Assembly (NCBI GenBank): GCA_903813345.2
Contig: CAIIXF020000003.1
Span: forward strand, 14,090,931-14,154,930
DNA from: Owenia fusiformis
Lineage: Eukaryota > Annelida > Polychaeta > Sabellida > Oweniidae
Length of the DNA stretch: 64,000 nucleotides
Reading direction: 5' to 3'
The first letter of the stretch is position 1. Each line of letters begins with the position of its first letter. The translations under genes were made by a program, and so were the position numbers. The notes below the pieces were generated by a model, which made no database searches, was not told the DNA's origin, and saw only the letters and a program-made list of their open reading frames with translations. Positions 35,059-47,400 of the stretch are shown here, piece by piece.

Positions 35059-35646
35059 TAGTCCATGGTATGAAATATATAGGACGTCTAATAAAGGAGC
35101 TGGTAGCACACTATATAGCGCAGCGATATTTGACCTAATATTAACATACCTACATATGTTCGCTAATAATTGTTATTGTTACCGTTTCATATACTTCCGG
35201 TTTTTAAATGGTAAGAAAACTAATATGTTCCCAAGTATAAATTACCTAGGCTAAATATTTCACACAAATTTGTTGAATCTGCTTGGCTCATATTTGAAAA
35301 ATCAAACAAAATCTGAATAACACACTTGCGTAATTACACTAATTAAACACAGACATCTACAGTAAAATGATAGTATATTTGCACATTATCATAATCTAAT
35401 TTTTGATCGTATGCTTAGAATAACGGTCTGTGTCTTATAAAACATATAAAAGTTCGAATCAAAATATTTACGTTTTTTGACCCCTTGTGATGAAATACAT
35501 TTTTCTACCTGAAAGCCGGAAGTTTTTTCAGCAAATGGTATTGTAAAAGAATCAAGACATATGCACGTCTATAAATATAGCTTCAAATGTTGCTGCACTA
35601 TAGTGTGCTACGGATCTTTCATATTCGGAAGTCATACCATGGACTA
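35059..35646. mobile_element. TAGTCC-type MITE, copy 1, 588 bp, ACA target duplication
   Basis: Termini TAGTCCATGGTATGA and its exact complement bound the element. ACA is duplicated on either side (35056-35058 and 35647-35649), and copy A of the duplication provides the empty site (TTGAAACAGTTTCG). A second copy is at 55595-56990. Non-coding. Confidence 0.8.
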
Positions 35647-36412
35647 ACAGTTTCGTTCATTCTTCAACGTGACATTGTTCAATTGAATGCAATGTCCCGC
35701 GGTCTGGTGGGTTTTGATAGTGGTAATGATTCCTGAATAGTTTGGGGACATTTGACATTATGTCAGATCTTTTTTGTGGTTCGGATCATATTTAGTTTGG
35801 AGTCTCGGAGGTTTGTTTATTTTCGATCGACTGTGCTAACAGTTTCGTTCATTCTTTAACGTGTATTGTTCAATTGAAAGCAATGCCCCACGGTCTGGTG
35901 GGTTTTGATAGTGGTAATGATTCCTGAATAGTTTGGGGACATTTGACATTATGTCAGATCTTTTTTGGTGGTTCGGATTATATTTAGTTTGGAGTCTCGG
36001 AGGTTTGTTTATTTTCGATCGACTGTGCTAACAGTTTTGTTCATTCTTTAACGTGTATTGTTCAATTGAAAGCAATGCCCCACGGTCTGGTGGGTTTTGA
36101 TAGTGGTAATGATTCCTGAATAGTTTGGGGACATTTGACATTATGTCAGATTTTTTTGGTGGTTCGGATCATATTTAGTTTGGAGTCTCGGAGGTTTGTT
36201 TATTTTCGATCGACTGTGCTAACAGTTTCGTTCATTCTTTAACGTGTATTGTTCAATTGAAAGCAATGCCCCACGGTCTGGTGGGTTTTGATAGTGGTAA
36301 TGATTCCTGAATAGTTTGGGGACATTTGACATTATGTCAGATTTTTTTGGTGGTTCGGATCATATTTAGTTTGGAGTTTCGGAGGTTTGTTTATTTCCGA
36401 TCGACTGTGCTC
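35647..36412. repeat. Four tandem copies of a 191-192 bp unit
   Basis: Units start at about 35647, 35839, 36031 and 36222 (ACAGTTTCGTTCATTCTT). They end in TTTTCGATCGACTGTGCT and differ by only a few bases. Copy A of the surrounding duplication has a single unit (about 32705-32893), so the expansion happened in B after the duplication. Confidence 0.85.
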
Positions 36413-36767
36413 TTTGGTTCTCTTTCTTGCTCTATTAAAGGGAGAGTCAGACCTAGCGAGCAAACTAAATAAAGTTTCGATTTTAGAATATTTTTGGCTC
36501 GTATCATTCCTTGTCATGTCTATTATTAAAAATTCCAAAACTGCTTTCAGAAAAACTAAATATTTGAACAATAATGTAAATTGTCTTCCTATTTGTACGG
36601 TTAACATTTTATTATTTGGGAGAATTTGTACAATTTTCCTCCTTTTGCAGTTATAAGTACTTCATAACTTCAACAGTTTCCTTGATCTTTCGAGAGATAT
36701 TTGAGATCATAAAGATAATGTTGCTTGCAATATTGTCATCCCTATAGATGTGATTCTGTCTTTAATA

Positions 36768-36981
36768 CACTTTTGCAATTGGTCTTTTCAATTTTGACAC
36801 TCTTCTTAAACAACGTCCTGTCTCGATTTAGACAAGTTCGAGAATAACTGTGAATAATAGAGAGGTCGGGGAACAAAACAAACAAAAACAAAACAAAACA
36901 AAAAAGGAACGGTTTGGTTCGGAACATTTGGCTTCGGAACGGAACAATTTCGGAACGGTTACGGAACAATTAAGTGACTGT
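36768..36981. other. Non-coding; AACAAAACAAA and CGGAACGG simple repeats
   Basis: At 36875-36905 there is an AACAAAA-type simple repeat. It is followed by repeated CGGAAC(A/G) words to about 36968, resembling the GGTACGGAACGGTAC patch at about 48733. Confidence 0.5.
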
Positions 36982-37073
36982 CACTGTGCAAAATGTGCGA
37001 TATCTCCTGTTTTATTTCAGGAGATTTGCATAAATAGTTTGCAAATCTCCTTAGAATCCCCTAAAATATTAAG

Positions 37074-37512
37074 CAAATATTTCATTCTATGGAGGGCAAT
37101 ACCTGTTCATCTTTCAATGATTTTTGCGGTATGTATTGCCCGCAGCCCGTAGGGCGAGGGAAATACATGATGAAAAAATCATTGAAAGATGAACAGGTAT
37201 TGCCCGAACATAGAATGAAATATTTGTTTTATTATATCATTGCTAGACATTCCCTATGATCATTTATTTTAATCAATTAATATATCATTAATCCATAAGT
37301 GAACATAATTACGTACAAGTATCATTGAATGGTACACTTTATTTTCGTCCAGTGTAGCCTTGTCAGAATTCCCGGGCGGGCAATACGCCGGGCAATACGT
37401 CTTTTATTATCCTAAAATTGAGGGAGCTGTGAAATACGTTATGGTATTTTTGATCACATGGTACTGACTCGACCAATCAAATCACACAATTTCTAGCAAT
37501 GATATAATAAAG
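37074..37512. mobile_element. Hairpin insertion within the left arm
   Basis: CAAATATTTCATTCTATG, then GGCAATACCTGTTCATCTTT and CAATGATTTTT, at 37074-37127 is inverted at 37171-37224, giving a near-perfect stem of about 54 bp. An additional pair (TTATTATATCATTGCTAGA at about 37230 and its complement ending at about 37511) extends the structure. The inner part is GC-rich (GGGCAATACGCCGGGC). Confidence 0.6.
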
Positions 37513-38099
37513 TCAGATATCAAATGTTTAATACGGACAAATTTGAGTATCATACCACCTATATCAAATTATTTGATGGTATGTCAAGGAATAGGTCCCA
37601 AATTATACTAATTTAAATGGAGATATGATCAGGAGATTTGCTATCTATATTAAATATCTTCTGTCTATACTCTTAAAAAACTGACTATATCTTACTATTC
37701 ATACAGTACTGGATATACACAACAGGAGATATACAGCCTATTCTGTGCTAGAGACAGCTTATTTCAGCTTATATCAGGAGATACTCCCAAAAAAGACCCC
37801 CAAAACAGGAGATACTCTAACTATACGAAATGACGTCATCAGGTCTCATTGCTTGCAGCGCTAATAAAGTAAAATCACTTATCTAGCTTATTAACCACGA
37901 CTTAAATATTTAAGCTATTAGATAAACAAATTGGAGAAGCATATCCCTTCTCTGTTGTCTATTAATAAAGTGAATTGTCATTAAGATAAATAACTTTGTG
38001 ATTTTAACATTCAGTGAGGTAAAATGTATGTACAAAAGTTATAAGTATTAGTTACATTCTATTGTTCAAAACTGTTTTCTATAATTTTATATCATAGTA

Positions 38100-41000
38100 C
38101 CCCACACAAGTACCATTAGATTAATCCATAAATTATAACAAACGGATTAATGTAAACTTGTCACGTGGATTTCTAAATAGAAACTACTTTATCAAAGGGA
38201 CTATAATCTGGTGGTTTTTCAGATTTTATAAACACATTGTTTGAGATAACTAAATTGTTTTTATTAACACTTATAATACAGCAGATATAATAGATAACAG
38301 AAAACATGAATTGTGAAATATAAGAGAATACACGTTGTTTAACAAAGGGCATACAGATTGTAGGTTGTATCTGTGTAATATGGAGCCTCTGTTCTCTAAT
38401 GTAAACTCGATCTGAAGGTGAAACAATGTAGTAAAACCGAGTAAAATTGATGGATTTAATTCAAAATTTGACACAATGTTTATCATAGTGTTGGGGACAT
38501 TATGCCATCAAATTTATTTAAAAGAATTCATTTGCAAATTATGTTTATTGGAACTTAGAACCGTCAGTCACTTTAATAAACGGATTAGTTTTCAAAACTC
38601 ATTACACTGAAATTTAATAATTAGGGATTAAACATTTATGTTAGCATTTTGCTCTGACATGTCTCAAGATGTTATTTACATCATTTCCCAATACTACTCA
38701 ATATTACAGAATATATGACATTTACAATGGTATGCATCATTCTGCAATAATATGCATTGATTCAATATCCCGAATCCCAATTACTGCTCAATATCCAGTG
38801 TAACTTGACATTTACAATGGTGTGCATCATTTCAACAATAGTATGCATTGATTGAATATCCCAATTATTACTCAGTATTATTGTATAAAATGAATTTTAA
38901 TGGTATGCATCACTCTACGATAGTTTACATCAATTGTATTTCCCAATTACTGCTCAATATTACAGTATAAAATGGCATTTACGATGGTTTACATTTCTAC
39001 AATAGTATGCATTAATGGAATACCCCAATTACTGATCAATATTACAGTGTAAAATAGAAACAAATGTATTACTGAGACCAATCTGATGTTTATCTCAGAT
39101 AATCTAGATAACATAGAACATGAATTATGAAGTATTATGTTTCATGCGCTTGTTCTTGTATCTCTAAATGTGACATTGAATTAATGCATAAACTCTAACA
39201 AATGGATTAATATAAAACTCAATGTGAAAGAGAAACAATGTAGTACATGTAAAACCGAGAAGAAAACTTATTAAAATTAAAACAATAACTTTCCACAGAG
39301 TTGATGGATTTATTTCAAAATTTAACACAATGTTTATCATAGCGTTGGGGACATTATGCCATCAAATTTATTTTAAAGAATTCATTTGCAAATTATTTTT
39401 ATTGGAACTTAGAACCGTCAGTTGTATAAATTAATCTATTAACTTTAGTAAACGGATTAGTTTTTCTCATTTCACTGAAATTGAATAATTAGGGATTAAA
39501 CATTTATTTTAGCATTTTGCTCTGACATGTCTCAAGATGTTATTTACATCACTTCCCGATTACTGCTCGATATTACAGAAATATGACATTTACAATGGTA
39601 TGTATCATTCTACAATAGTATGCATTGATTCAATATCCCGAATCCCAATTACTGCTCAATATTTAGTGTAACTTGACATTTACAATGGTGTGCATCATTT
39701 CAACAATAGTATGCATTGATTGAATATCCCAATTATTACTCAATATTATTGTATAAAATGACATTTTAATGGTATGCATCATTCTACAATAGTTTGCATT
39801 AATTGATTTTCCCAATTACTGCTCGCTCAATATTACAGTATAAAATGACATTTACAATGGTATGCATCATTCTACAATAATATGCATTAATGGAATTTCC
39901 CAATTACTGATCAATATTACAGTGTAAAATAAAAACAAATGTATTACTGAGACCAATCTGATGTTTATCTCAGATAATCTAGATAACATAGAACATGAAT
40001 TATGAAGTATTATGTTTCAACCGAGAGGAAAACTTATTATGATTAAAACACTAACTTTCCACAGAGTAGATGGATTTATTTCAAAATTTAACACAATGTT
40101 TATCATAGCGTTGGGGACATTATGCCATCAAATTTATTTTAAAGAATTCATTTGCACATTATTTTTATTGGAACTTAGAACCGTCAGTTGTAGAAATTAA
40201 TCCATTAACTTTAGTAAACGGATTAGTTTCCAATGGATTAGTTTTTCTCATTCCACTGAAATTGAATAATTAGGGATTAAACATTTATTTTAGCATTTTG
40301 CTCTGACATGTCTCAAGATGTTATTAACATCATTTCCCGATTACTGCTCAATATTACAGAATATATGACATTTACAATGGTATGCATCATTCTAAAATAG
40401 TATGCATTGATTCAATATCCGGAATCCCAATTACTACTCAATATTCAGTGTAACTTGACATTTACAATGGTGTGCATCATTTCAACAATAGTATGCATTG
40501 ATTGAATATCCTAATTATTACTCAATATTATTGTATAAAATGACATGCATCATTCTACAATAATATGCATTAATGGAATTTCCCAATTAGTGATCAATAT
40601 TACAGTGTAAAATAAAAACAAATGTATTACTGAGACCAATCTGATGTTTATCTCAGATAATCTAGATAACATAGAACATGAATTATGAAGTATTAAGTTC
40701 CATGCAATTTACTTGCATCTCTAAATGCGCCAATGAGATGTGTTATAAACTCTAACAAACGGATTAATTATCAATGTAAATTTGTCATGGTGAAATTCTA
40801 AATAGAAACAGGTTCATCGCAAAGACTAATCTAGTGTTTATCTCTGATATTTTAAACAAATTGTTTGAGATTATTAAACTGTTTTTAACATTAAATAGCT
40901 TTTCTTTTCAGGTGTTAACAATCTGCAGAGTAAAACCGATCGAGAGGAAAACTCAATAATTAAAAAAATAACTTTCCATGGAGTTGATCAATTAAATTCA

Positions 41001-41200
41001 AAATTTAACACAATGTTAATCATAGCATTAGGGACATTGTACAATTAAATGTATATAAAAAAATGAACTCAAAAATTATTTTTAAGGAAATAAGAACCCT
41101 CAGTTGTAGAAAATAAATCCATTCACTCTAACAAACGGATTAATTTTCAATGTAAACAAGTCATCAATCATTAATAAGCCAGATAAGTTACAGAAATAAG
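38100..41200. repeat. Nested tandem array: 0.77-0.92 kb units containing 83-90 bp subunits
   Basis: The anchor ACACAATGTTTATCATAG occurs at 38471, 39325 and 40091, and diverged at 41008. Within the units, TGACATTTACAATGGTATGC and relatives recur every 83-90 bp (about 38717, 38807, 38891, 38974 in unit 1; similar in units 2 and 3). Between subarrays sits a recurring short motif, (A)TTAATCC...AACAAACGGATTAAT, able to form a small hairpin. The whole array is AT-rich and non-coding. Confidence 0.8.
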
Positions 41201-41569
41201 ATGTGATGACGTCATTTCGTATAGTTAGCGTATCTCTTGTTTTTAGAACTCTGATTTAATAGTATATCCTGATATATGCTAGAAGAAGCTGTTGTTCATA
41301 GAATCGGATAGTATATCCTTTCTGTAGATATGATAGAGTGGTAGACAAACTATATGTTAGCCTTGATATATAACACAGCTTATATTAGTTCATATTTAGT
41401 AGAGTGGCAAATAGTACTAACTATTCTAGTTGTCCGCCAAATATCTTGATATAGCATGTGTCTATACAACACGGGAGATACGGGAGATATTTCACACTAT
41501 GACAGTTGATATTAGAGCATAGTTAACAGGATATTCTATTACTATATAGCCTTTTTTGCACAGTGTGTG

Positions 41570-42820
41570 TGTATTATACTCTAACTTGCGAGTCAATGAA
41601 CACTGACTGCATGGATATCTTGCTATTCACTGAATAATAACTCGTAAATGTCGAAAAATAGAGGGGTTTACGGAACATTCCTTAAAATGTGGGGTACTTA
41701 ACAGTAAATAAAAAAATCATTATTATATATAGTTCTAGGCAATTGATATAAGAATAACTTGTTACTAAAAATGAGAATGCGTTGGTGCTGTTAAAACAAT
41801 AGGGCATTTTTCTCAAAATAAGAGTACAGCTAGCTCGGTTGCTACCCCACTTTATCGAGAAAAGAATTCAGTTCAATTAAGTTACATCCAATCGCCCTTG
41901 CCCATATCATGTGTTTTGTTTTTGTTGACCGGAGGTAACGTTATAACACGATAATATTTTGTATGAAAAGATTCCTGCGCCTCGTTTGTTTGCCCTTTTG
42001 GGCTTTCGATGGTATAATCAATATACGACAATTGAAAGTCCGTAGACGTTAGCTTTTGAAATGTGCCCATTGATATGCCTGTTTCTTTTTCTAATTGTTA
42101 GGGGCATTTTACAGTTGAATCAAAACAGATTGTCAACGATACTCGGATATCGAGTTCAAACCAAATATTTATTATGAAGAAAATTACACGTTTTGGTTTA
42201 TTATTCAGGAACGCTTGGGGCACCAGGGCGATTAAAAAGTTGAATAAGTACTTTTGAAATACAATGTGTCTTAACTGGTGCATTCATTGATCTGAAGCAT
42301 CTTTCAAAATGGTGGGAATCTACTGGTATTCATGACTATATCTCCCTGGTTTCAATCGATTTTAAACATGGTTTCTTAAAACCATATAGAACTATAGTTT
42401 AAGGCAGTTCTGTCAAGATCCATGAACTATCATTGTCAAGATCAATATTACCTTGATACTGGGATAACTGAAGAATATCGGAGATTTTTCATTTTGAGGC
42501 AGAAAACTCAAGAATGATAATTAAGAATCCAGTTTTAGAATGGTGAACTGACGTCATCAAAAAGTGTGTAGAAAACACACCATTGTTTTATTTTGAGAGG
42601 TCAAAGCCTCACTCTGAATTTAGATCACATGCATGACTTTCTGATGGAGAATCTTGAGAAGTTAGAACATTTTTCTTTTGTTAAAATCGCAGTCCAGTGA
42701 ATGTCTCACAATCCAAATTATTTAATCCCTTGTAATTGTTCACCATATTGCTCGGGCATTTGCTATCTCAGCTTTGTAAGAAAATACTGTATGGGTTTAA
42801 TTCTCTATATAAATTCCTTC
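41570..42820. other. No gene seen
   Basis: AT-rich DNA; the short minus-strand frames near 41882-42283 have no recognisable features. Confidence 0.35.
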
Positions 42821-42825
42821 ATCTA

Positions 42826-43781
42826 CAGGGTGTTCCAAAAGTAACAGGCCTGGTGCTGGTTTTTTAACAATTTTGCACTGAGTGTCTTCAAATTTTTACA
42901 ACTGGTACTTTGAAGTATTGCAACTTAACTTGTAAAGTTTCATTAACAATGATGGAATGCAGTTAGAGTTATGGTTACTAGAGTAACATGACATCCCAAT
43001 ACCCGGGGCAACTTTTTCCTGAAAATGTGATATCTAACATTTTTGTATTACTAAAGAAAGTATCTAATTAACCTATTATAATACAACATTTCTTGTTTAT
43101 TTTATTAGTTACTTTGTTGTTAAGGTGTTGCTTTACAACTCAGATTTATGTATAATTTCAGAATGATAATAATAATTATTCAATTTCCTGGAATATCACT
43201 ATGTATAACAGTCCAAACAATTCACGGTTGGGTTTTTGAAGGCCCAATTTGAAGCCAGTCATCTACCTTGATAGCGCGCCTGCCCGCAGATCACCATTAA
43301 AGGCCATGCAGCTATAGAGAGGCGAGGTCTTGAGGTCTAAAACCATGCATTATACTCTTCTGATCATGCAATATCTAATTTTTACTTATATTGAGAACGG
43401 AATGCTAATCAGTGCTGTAAGACCTTTAAAGATGAGAATGACCTTCTCCATATTGTCCAATCGACCCTGCGAGACCCTTGTCCTCAAATGGGTCCACTCA
43501 TGTGTTTGGGTCATGGATACTTCTATATGGCATGTACAAAATGATATAGCATGTACGAAATGCTTAATGTCTCTGAAATTTTTTTGCGTGGAATGTTTCC
43601 CCGGGTATTGCGATGTCATGTTACTATAGCAACCATAACTCTACCCGAGCTCAATACATTTTGTTGAAACTTTACAATCTTAGTGACGATGCATTAAAGT
43701 ACATTATGTAAAATTTTGAAGACGATTTGTGCATATTTGACAAAATGCCAGCACCAGTCCTGTTACTTTTGGAACACCTTG
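42826..43781. mobile_element. Mariner-type non-autonomous element, 956 bp, TA target
   Basis: The ends CAGGGTGTTCCAAAAGTAAC and GTTACTTTTGGAACACCTTG are flanked by TA on both sides (42824-42825, 43782-43783). The arms pair over about 210 bp (GGTGCTGG, TGTAAAGTTTC, AGAGTTATGGTT, CAATACCCGGGG blocks). The middle, about 43040-43570, has no transposase-like frame. The end sequence and TA target fit the Tc1/mariner group. Confidence 0.75.
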
Positions 43782-43783
43782 TA

Positions 43784-44239
43784 TATAAAATAGGTTTGAG
43801 CAGGGTGACACACACCCAGAACAGACTTGAATAGAATAGACTAGAATATAGTTGAAAGTCTTTCTAAAAATATAAATTACAGGAACAGACCTGAAAATCA
43901 ATGGAAGATTGATAACCTTTTCTAAATTCATTACTTATATTAAATAAAACAATTGATCAAATCCTTCCAAACCTAAATGATTTAATTAATGTATAAACTG
44001 ACAAAAACATGCACCAAATTAGATTCACCTATTAATGATTCCGAATAGCCCCCTGCCGTGGCTATAAAAATGATGCCATCGTGTTTTTCTTTTTTATTGT
44101 TTCTTCTTTGCTTACGAATAGCCTGTTGCTAACTGAAGAATAGAAATCTATCGCCATTTCACGTATTTGTACGAAATTAAACTTTGACCATCAGTTCGAC
44201 GGCCTCATCTGTCTTCTATTCAAAACGCATATACGTGTT
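43784..44239. other. No gene seen
   Basis: AT-rich DNA with no supported feature. Confidence 0.35.
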
Positions 44240-44480
44240 ATTGCATTCTAGTTCGATCCCTACATACGGTACAGTGCACAATTTATAATCCCATTGACCT
44301 TGGCCCATTCCTTTCCATACCCATCTATCGATAAAAAGAAGATCTCTCTTCTATTTAATGTGCATCTATTCTTGTATTGCATTCCAGTTCGCTTCTTATA
44401 GTGAGGCCGGTTCCCAATTTGTGATTGTGTTGGCTTTGCCCTATACCCCTTTGTACCCATCTATCAATAAGAAGATAGTA
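44240..44480. repeat. Diverged tandem pair, period about 138 bp
   Basis: GCATTCTAGTTCG...TACCCATCTATCGATAAAAAG at 44244-44340 is matched by GCATTCCAGTTCG...TACCCATCTATCAATAAGAAG at 44379-44475. The middle parts are diverged. This is an old local duplication. Confidence 0.5.
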
Positions 44481-47400
44481 AATAAAATGCAACAAAATAA
44501 ACTAGGGTTAGCCTAGCGACCTTCTTATTCCTTTACTTGTACAACAAAGAAAAATATTGCCGACTTGGCAATAAAGATCACTGCTAAGATTAAAAAGTCT
44601 CTCTAAACAGTTAATAAATGTTCCAATATTTTTGCGTTTCAAACTGAAATTAAAAAAATGATACAGCAGGATTTAAACTGAACCACGGTAGTCATGAAAA
44701 TAAAAATGGAATCTGGTTCGGAATAACCGTTTTCAAATCATTTTTTCAAAAATCAACTCCTATATATATTCATTCATGATTAAGACATAATTGCATATGA
44801 TGACTCCAATAGGGTTTGCTAAGTATTCCAAGATGGTAGAAGGGAAATGTATTGAGGGTAGCTGTAGTTATGAGAGGGCTTGATATCCTATAGGTAGGAT
44901 GGTTCAGACATTTGCTTATGGACTGGACGTAATGCTACAAAGTATAATGAATTACTGAAAAGGAAGCCTATATGTTAAGTACTGTATATTTAGATTAAAT
45001 ATAAATTAGTTATAATATAACCTGATTAACAGCTGAAAGAACAAGGATTGATGGAATCATTTCAGTCTATATGGCATTCACAAAACCAATTCAATTTAAT
45101 GACGTCATATGTACCATGGGGCCATTGGTTCAACTTTTTAAGTCAATGTATCTCAGGAAGTATATTGCTTATGGCCCTGAAATTTCATATAAGCTTGTAA
45201 GAAGGGTAATACTATATTTATATGAAATTGCACATAAAAATAATAAAATCTCTTCTCTTGAGAAACTGTCGTGCAAGACTTTTCGAACGACCCTTGTATT
45301 ATCAAAAACTTCGTATATCAACTCGTATCCATTAATAGTACAATTACGTTGACATATGTCAGAATAACTTGTATCGGATACTCCAAGCACTAATGAAGAG
45401 GAATCAGTTTCCTGTTCCCCTGTGTAGATAATTCTTTGTAAAGTATAATAGAATATCAACGTAAAACACTGTGTTGGGATTTGGGAATATTATAATTCAC
45501 TTTAAAAAAAATTGTATTATACGATCTGAGATGTCGCGATCGGAGTGCTACCCCGGGGAGTGCTACCTGACGGCAGATCCATTTAACTACTCATTGTATA
45601 AATGTAGCGGTTTGATTAGTTGGTACATTAACTCCTTCCGGTGAGTAAATTGATGGCCTCTAAAAAAGATGAAGGTTAAGACTATATATTCTGCCTAGTA
45701 ATAAGTATAGTTTCGTTCTACTTATACCGCTTCTGAGAGTATCATTCCAGATAAGCCCGAGTCTCTGTCTTACAGATATTGTACGGAATATCTAATAACA
45801 TGAGTTGAGGTTTGAAGTGTCTTTGAAAGCGTTTCGTATTTTTTTATTCTTAATATTAATCAATAATTGAGAATTAGATCTTCACTTCAAAGCTGAGGTG
45901 ACATTCGTCAGTGCTCTAACTTAATTCACGGTGACCTAATCTGACACCGGGACACCTCAAGCTGTAATTTAGCTTGGCCTAACGTCCATTTTAATTGATA
46001 AGAAAAAGAATGGACCCTCTGTAAAAGAAAGAAATTGGACGTTTCTTCGGATGAGACCGAGGCAGAGTATCGTGTTAGGTAATCAGAAGGGACGGTTGTA
46101 ATAATGCTCCGTCCTCAAATAATTACATGCGGTGCCGATAAGTATGGAAAGGCGAGCTCATGCGACCTTCCTAAATATATTTCAAATATTATTTATTTTT
46201 GTCAGTCAAGTTTCACAATTTTTGTCAAAATTTTAAAATTTTATTCAAAATGTTCATCGCTTCTTCGCAAAATTGTTAACCTTCAGGCATTATTCTTAAA
46301 TTTTCGGTATTTGAAATTGAGAGTCTGAAACTGAAAACCAAAAAATCTAGCTGACTACGTCACGTCACTAGTGCAGTAATAATTAGTCATTTAGTCATTA
46401 TATGAGAATTATAGTCGGCATAAATCGGCAATGATGTCCCTTTGTCTAATTACGTATTATTTACTATTCTATGATAATGACTCTTTTCTCTTGCTTTATT
46501 GCAGTAAAGCACTTGAAGCCACCCATGCTCAAATGTTAGTCCTTTGTCTCGATATCTGTACTAAAATTCCCTGTTTTTCATCATTTTTGTTTTACTCATC
46601 TCTTTGTTTACGTTATGACAAACAATTAAGATACACAATATTGTTATATTACATCAATCAATTGCATATCTATTATTGTTAACTAAAGGAATAAATTTAT
46701 ATATAAAAAACATCAAGGGGTAACAAAGACTGGCGCGTAAAATGTTGGACGGCATATTTTCACAAATCATGCCGAAATCCTTATTTTAACTAAAAAAAGT
46801 AATTGGCAATTGTTCGATTTCTCTCTTTCCTGTCTCCTTAGTTTTAGAGGTTTGACGTATATTTCATTATCAGAAACGAGAGAAAGTGGCAAACCCATCG
46901 CGAACGATGAATATGTCGAGGCAATGTGTAAAGAATGTAGCGCGCGTGGCGCATTATGACTCCCAAGTGCAAAAATATCAAAGAGGAGTGGGGAAACCCC
47001 TAGACATCGTCGCTGATTGGTCAAATCGACTGACAAATGACGCCATTCGATGGCGGTTGTTAATTTATGGCTATATCATAGGTTGTTATTTCACATCAAA
47101 ATAAAGAAAGGGTAAAGAATATGCTAACATCGTCGATTAGAACATCACAATTAACGACATGTGGTATTCGGTAACTAGCCAGTGAAATACGGACAAACGA
47201 AGGTGGTACATGTCTGTCATCTCTAAAGCTCTGGGGGTTTCCCCCTCTTGAACCAAAAGGTGCCTAAGTGTAAAACAACGCAATTAATTAGAAAACATAA
47301 CGACTGGCAATCAAGCAATAGGCCAAAAACGAGTTGACTTTCAAAGGTTATACTTACCGTCAGTAAGAATGGACATCTCTGTAAGGTAATTATTATAGAA

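Larger units (their letters stand above)
33256..36767. repeat. Tandem segmental duplication, copy B
   Basis: Starts with the same ATATACAGTTAT...GTGGTAAGCC sequence as A and ends with the same GATGTGATTCTGTCTTTAAT. It is longer than A because of an 809-bp insertion, a 588-bp insertion and local amplification of a 191-bp unit. Open frames in it are either shared with A in non-coding form or cross insertion boundaries, so none is called as a gene. Confidence 0.8.
36982..41565. mobile_element. Large inverted-repeat element (4.58 kb) with a satellite-like interior
   Basis: The ends CACTGTGCAAAA and TTTTGCACAGTG are inverted. Further in, AGATACTCTAACTATACGAA and ATGACGTCATC at 37810-37840 pair with 41205-41235. 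The outer arms contain repeated GGAGATA/TATCTCC words. Without a hairpin insertion (37074-37512), the left arm is about 415 bp and the right about 361 bp. The core is a multi-scale tandem array, annotated separately. No transposase is visible. A TGT target duplication is possible but uncertain. Confidence 0.6.

Noticed and set aside
34961-35254. 97-codon open frame
   Set aside because: It begins in the segmental duplication and runs across the boundary of the inserted TAGTCC MITE at 35059, so it is a chance fusion. Copy A has no equivalent.
43330-43931. Open frames in and beside the mariner-type element, one containing IQGVPKVTGL
   Set aside because: That peptide is the translation of the terminal inverted repeat, and the others lie in the non-coding middle. 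No transposase motif is present.
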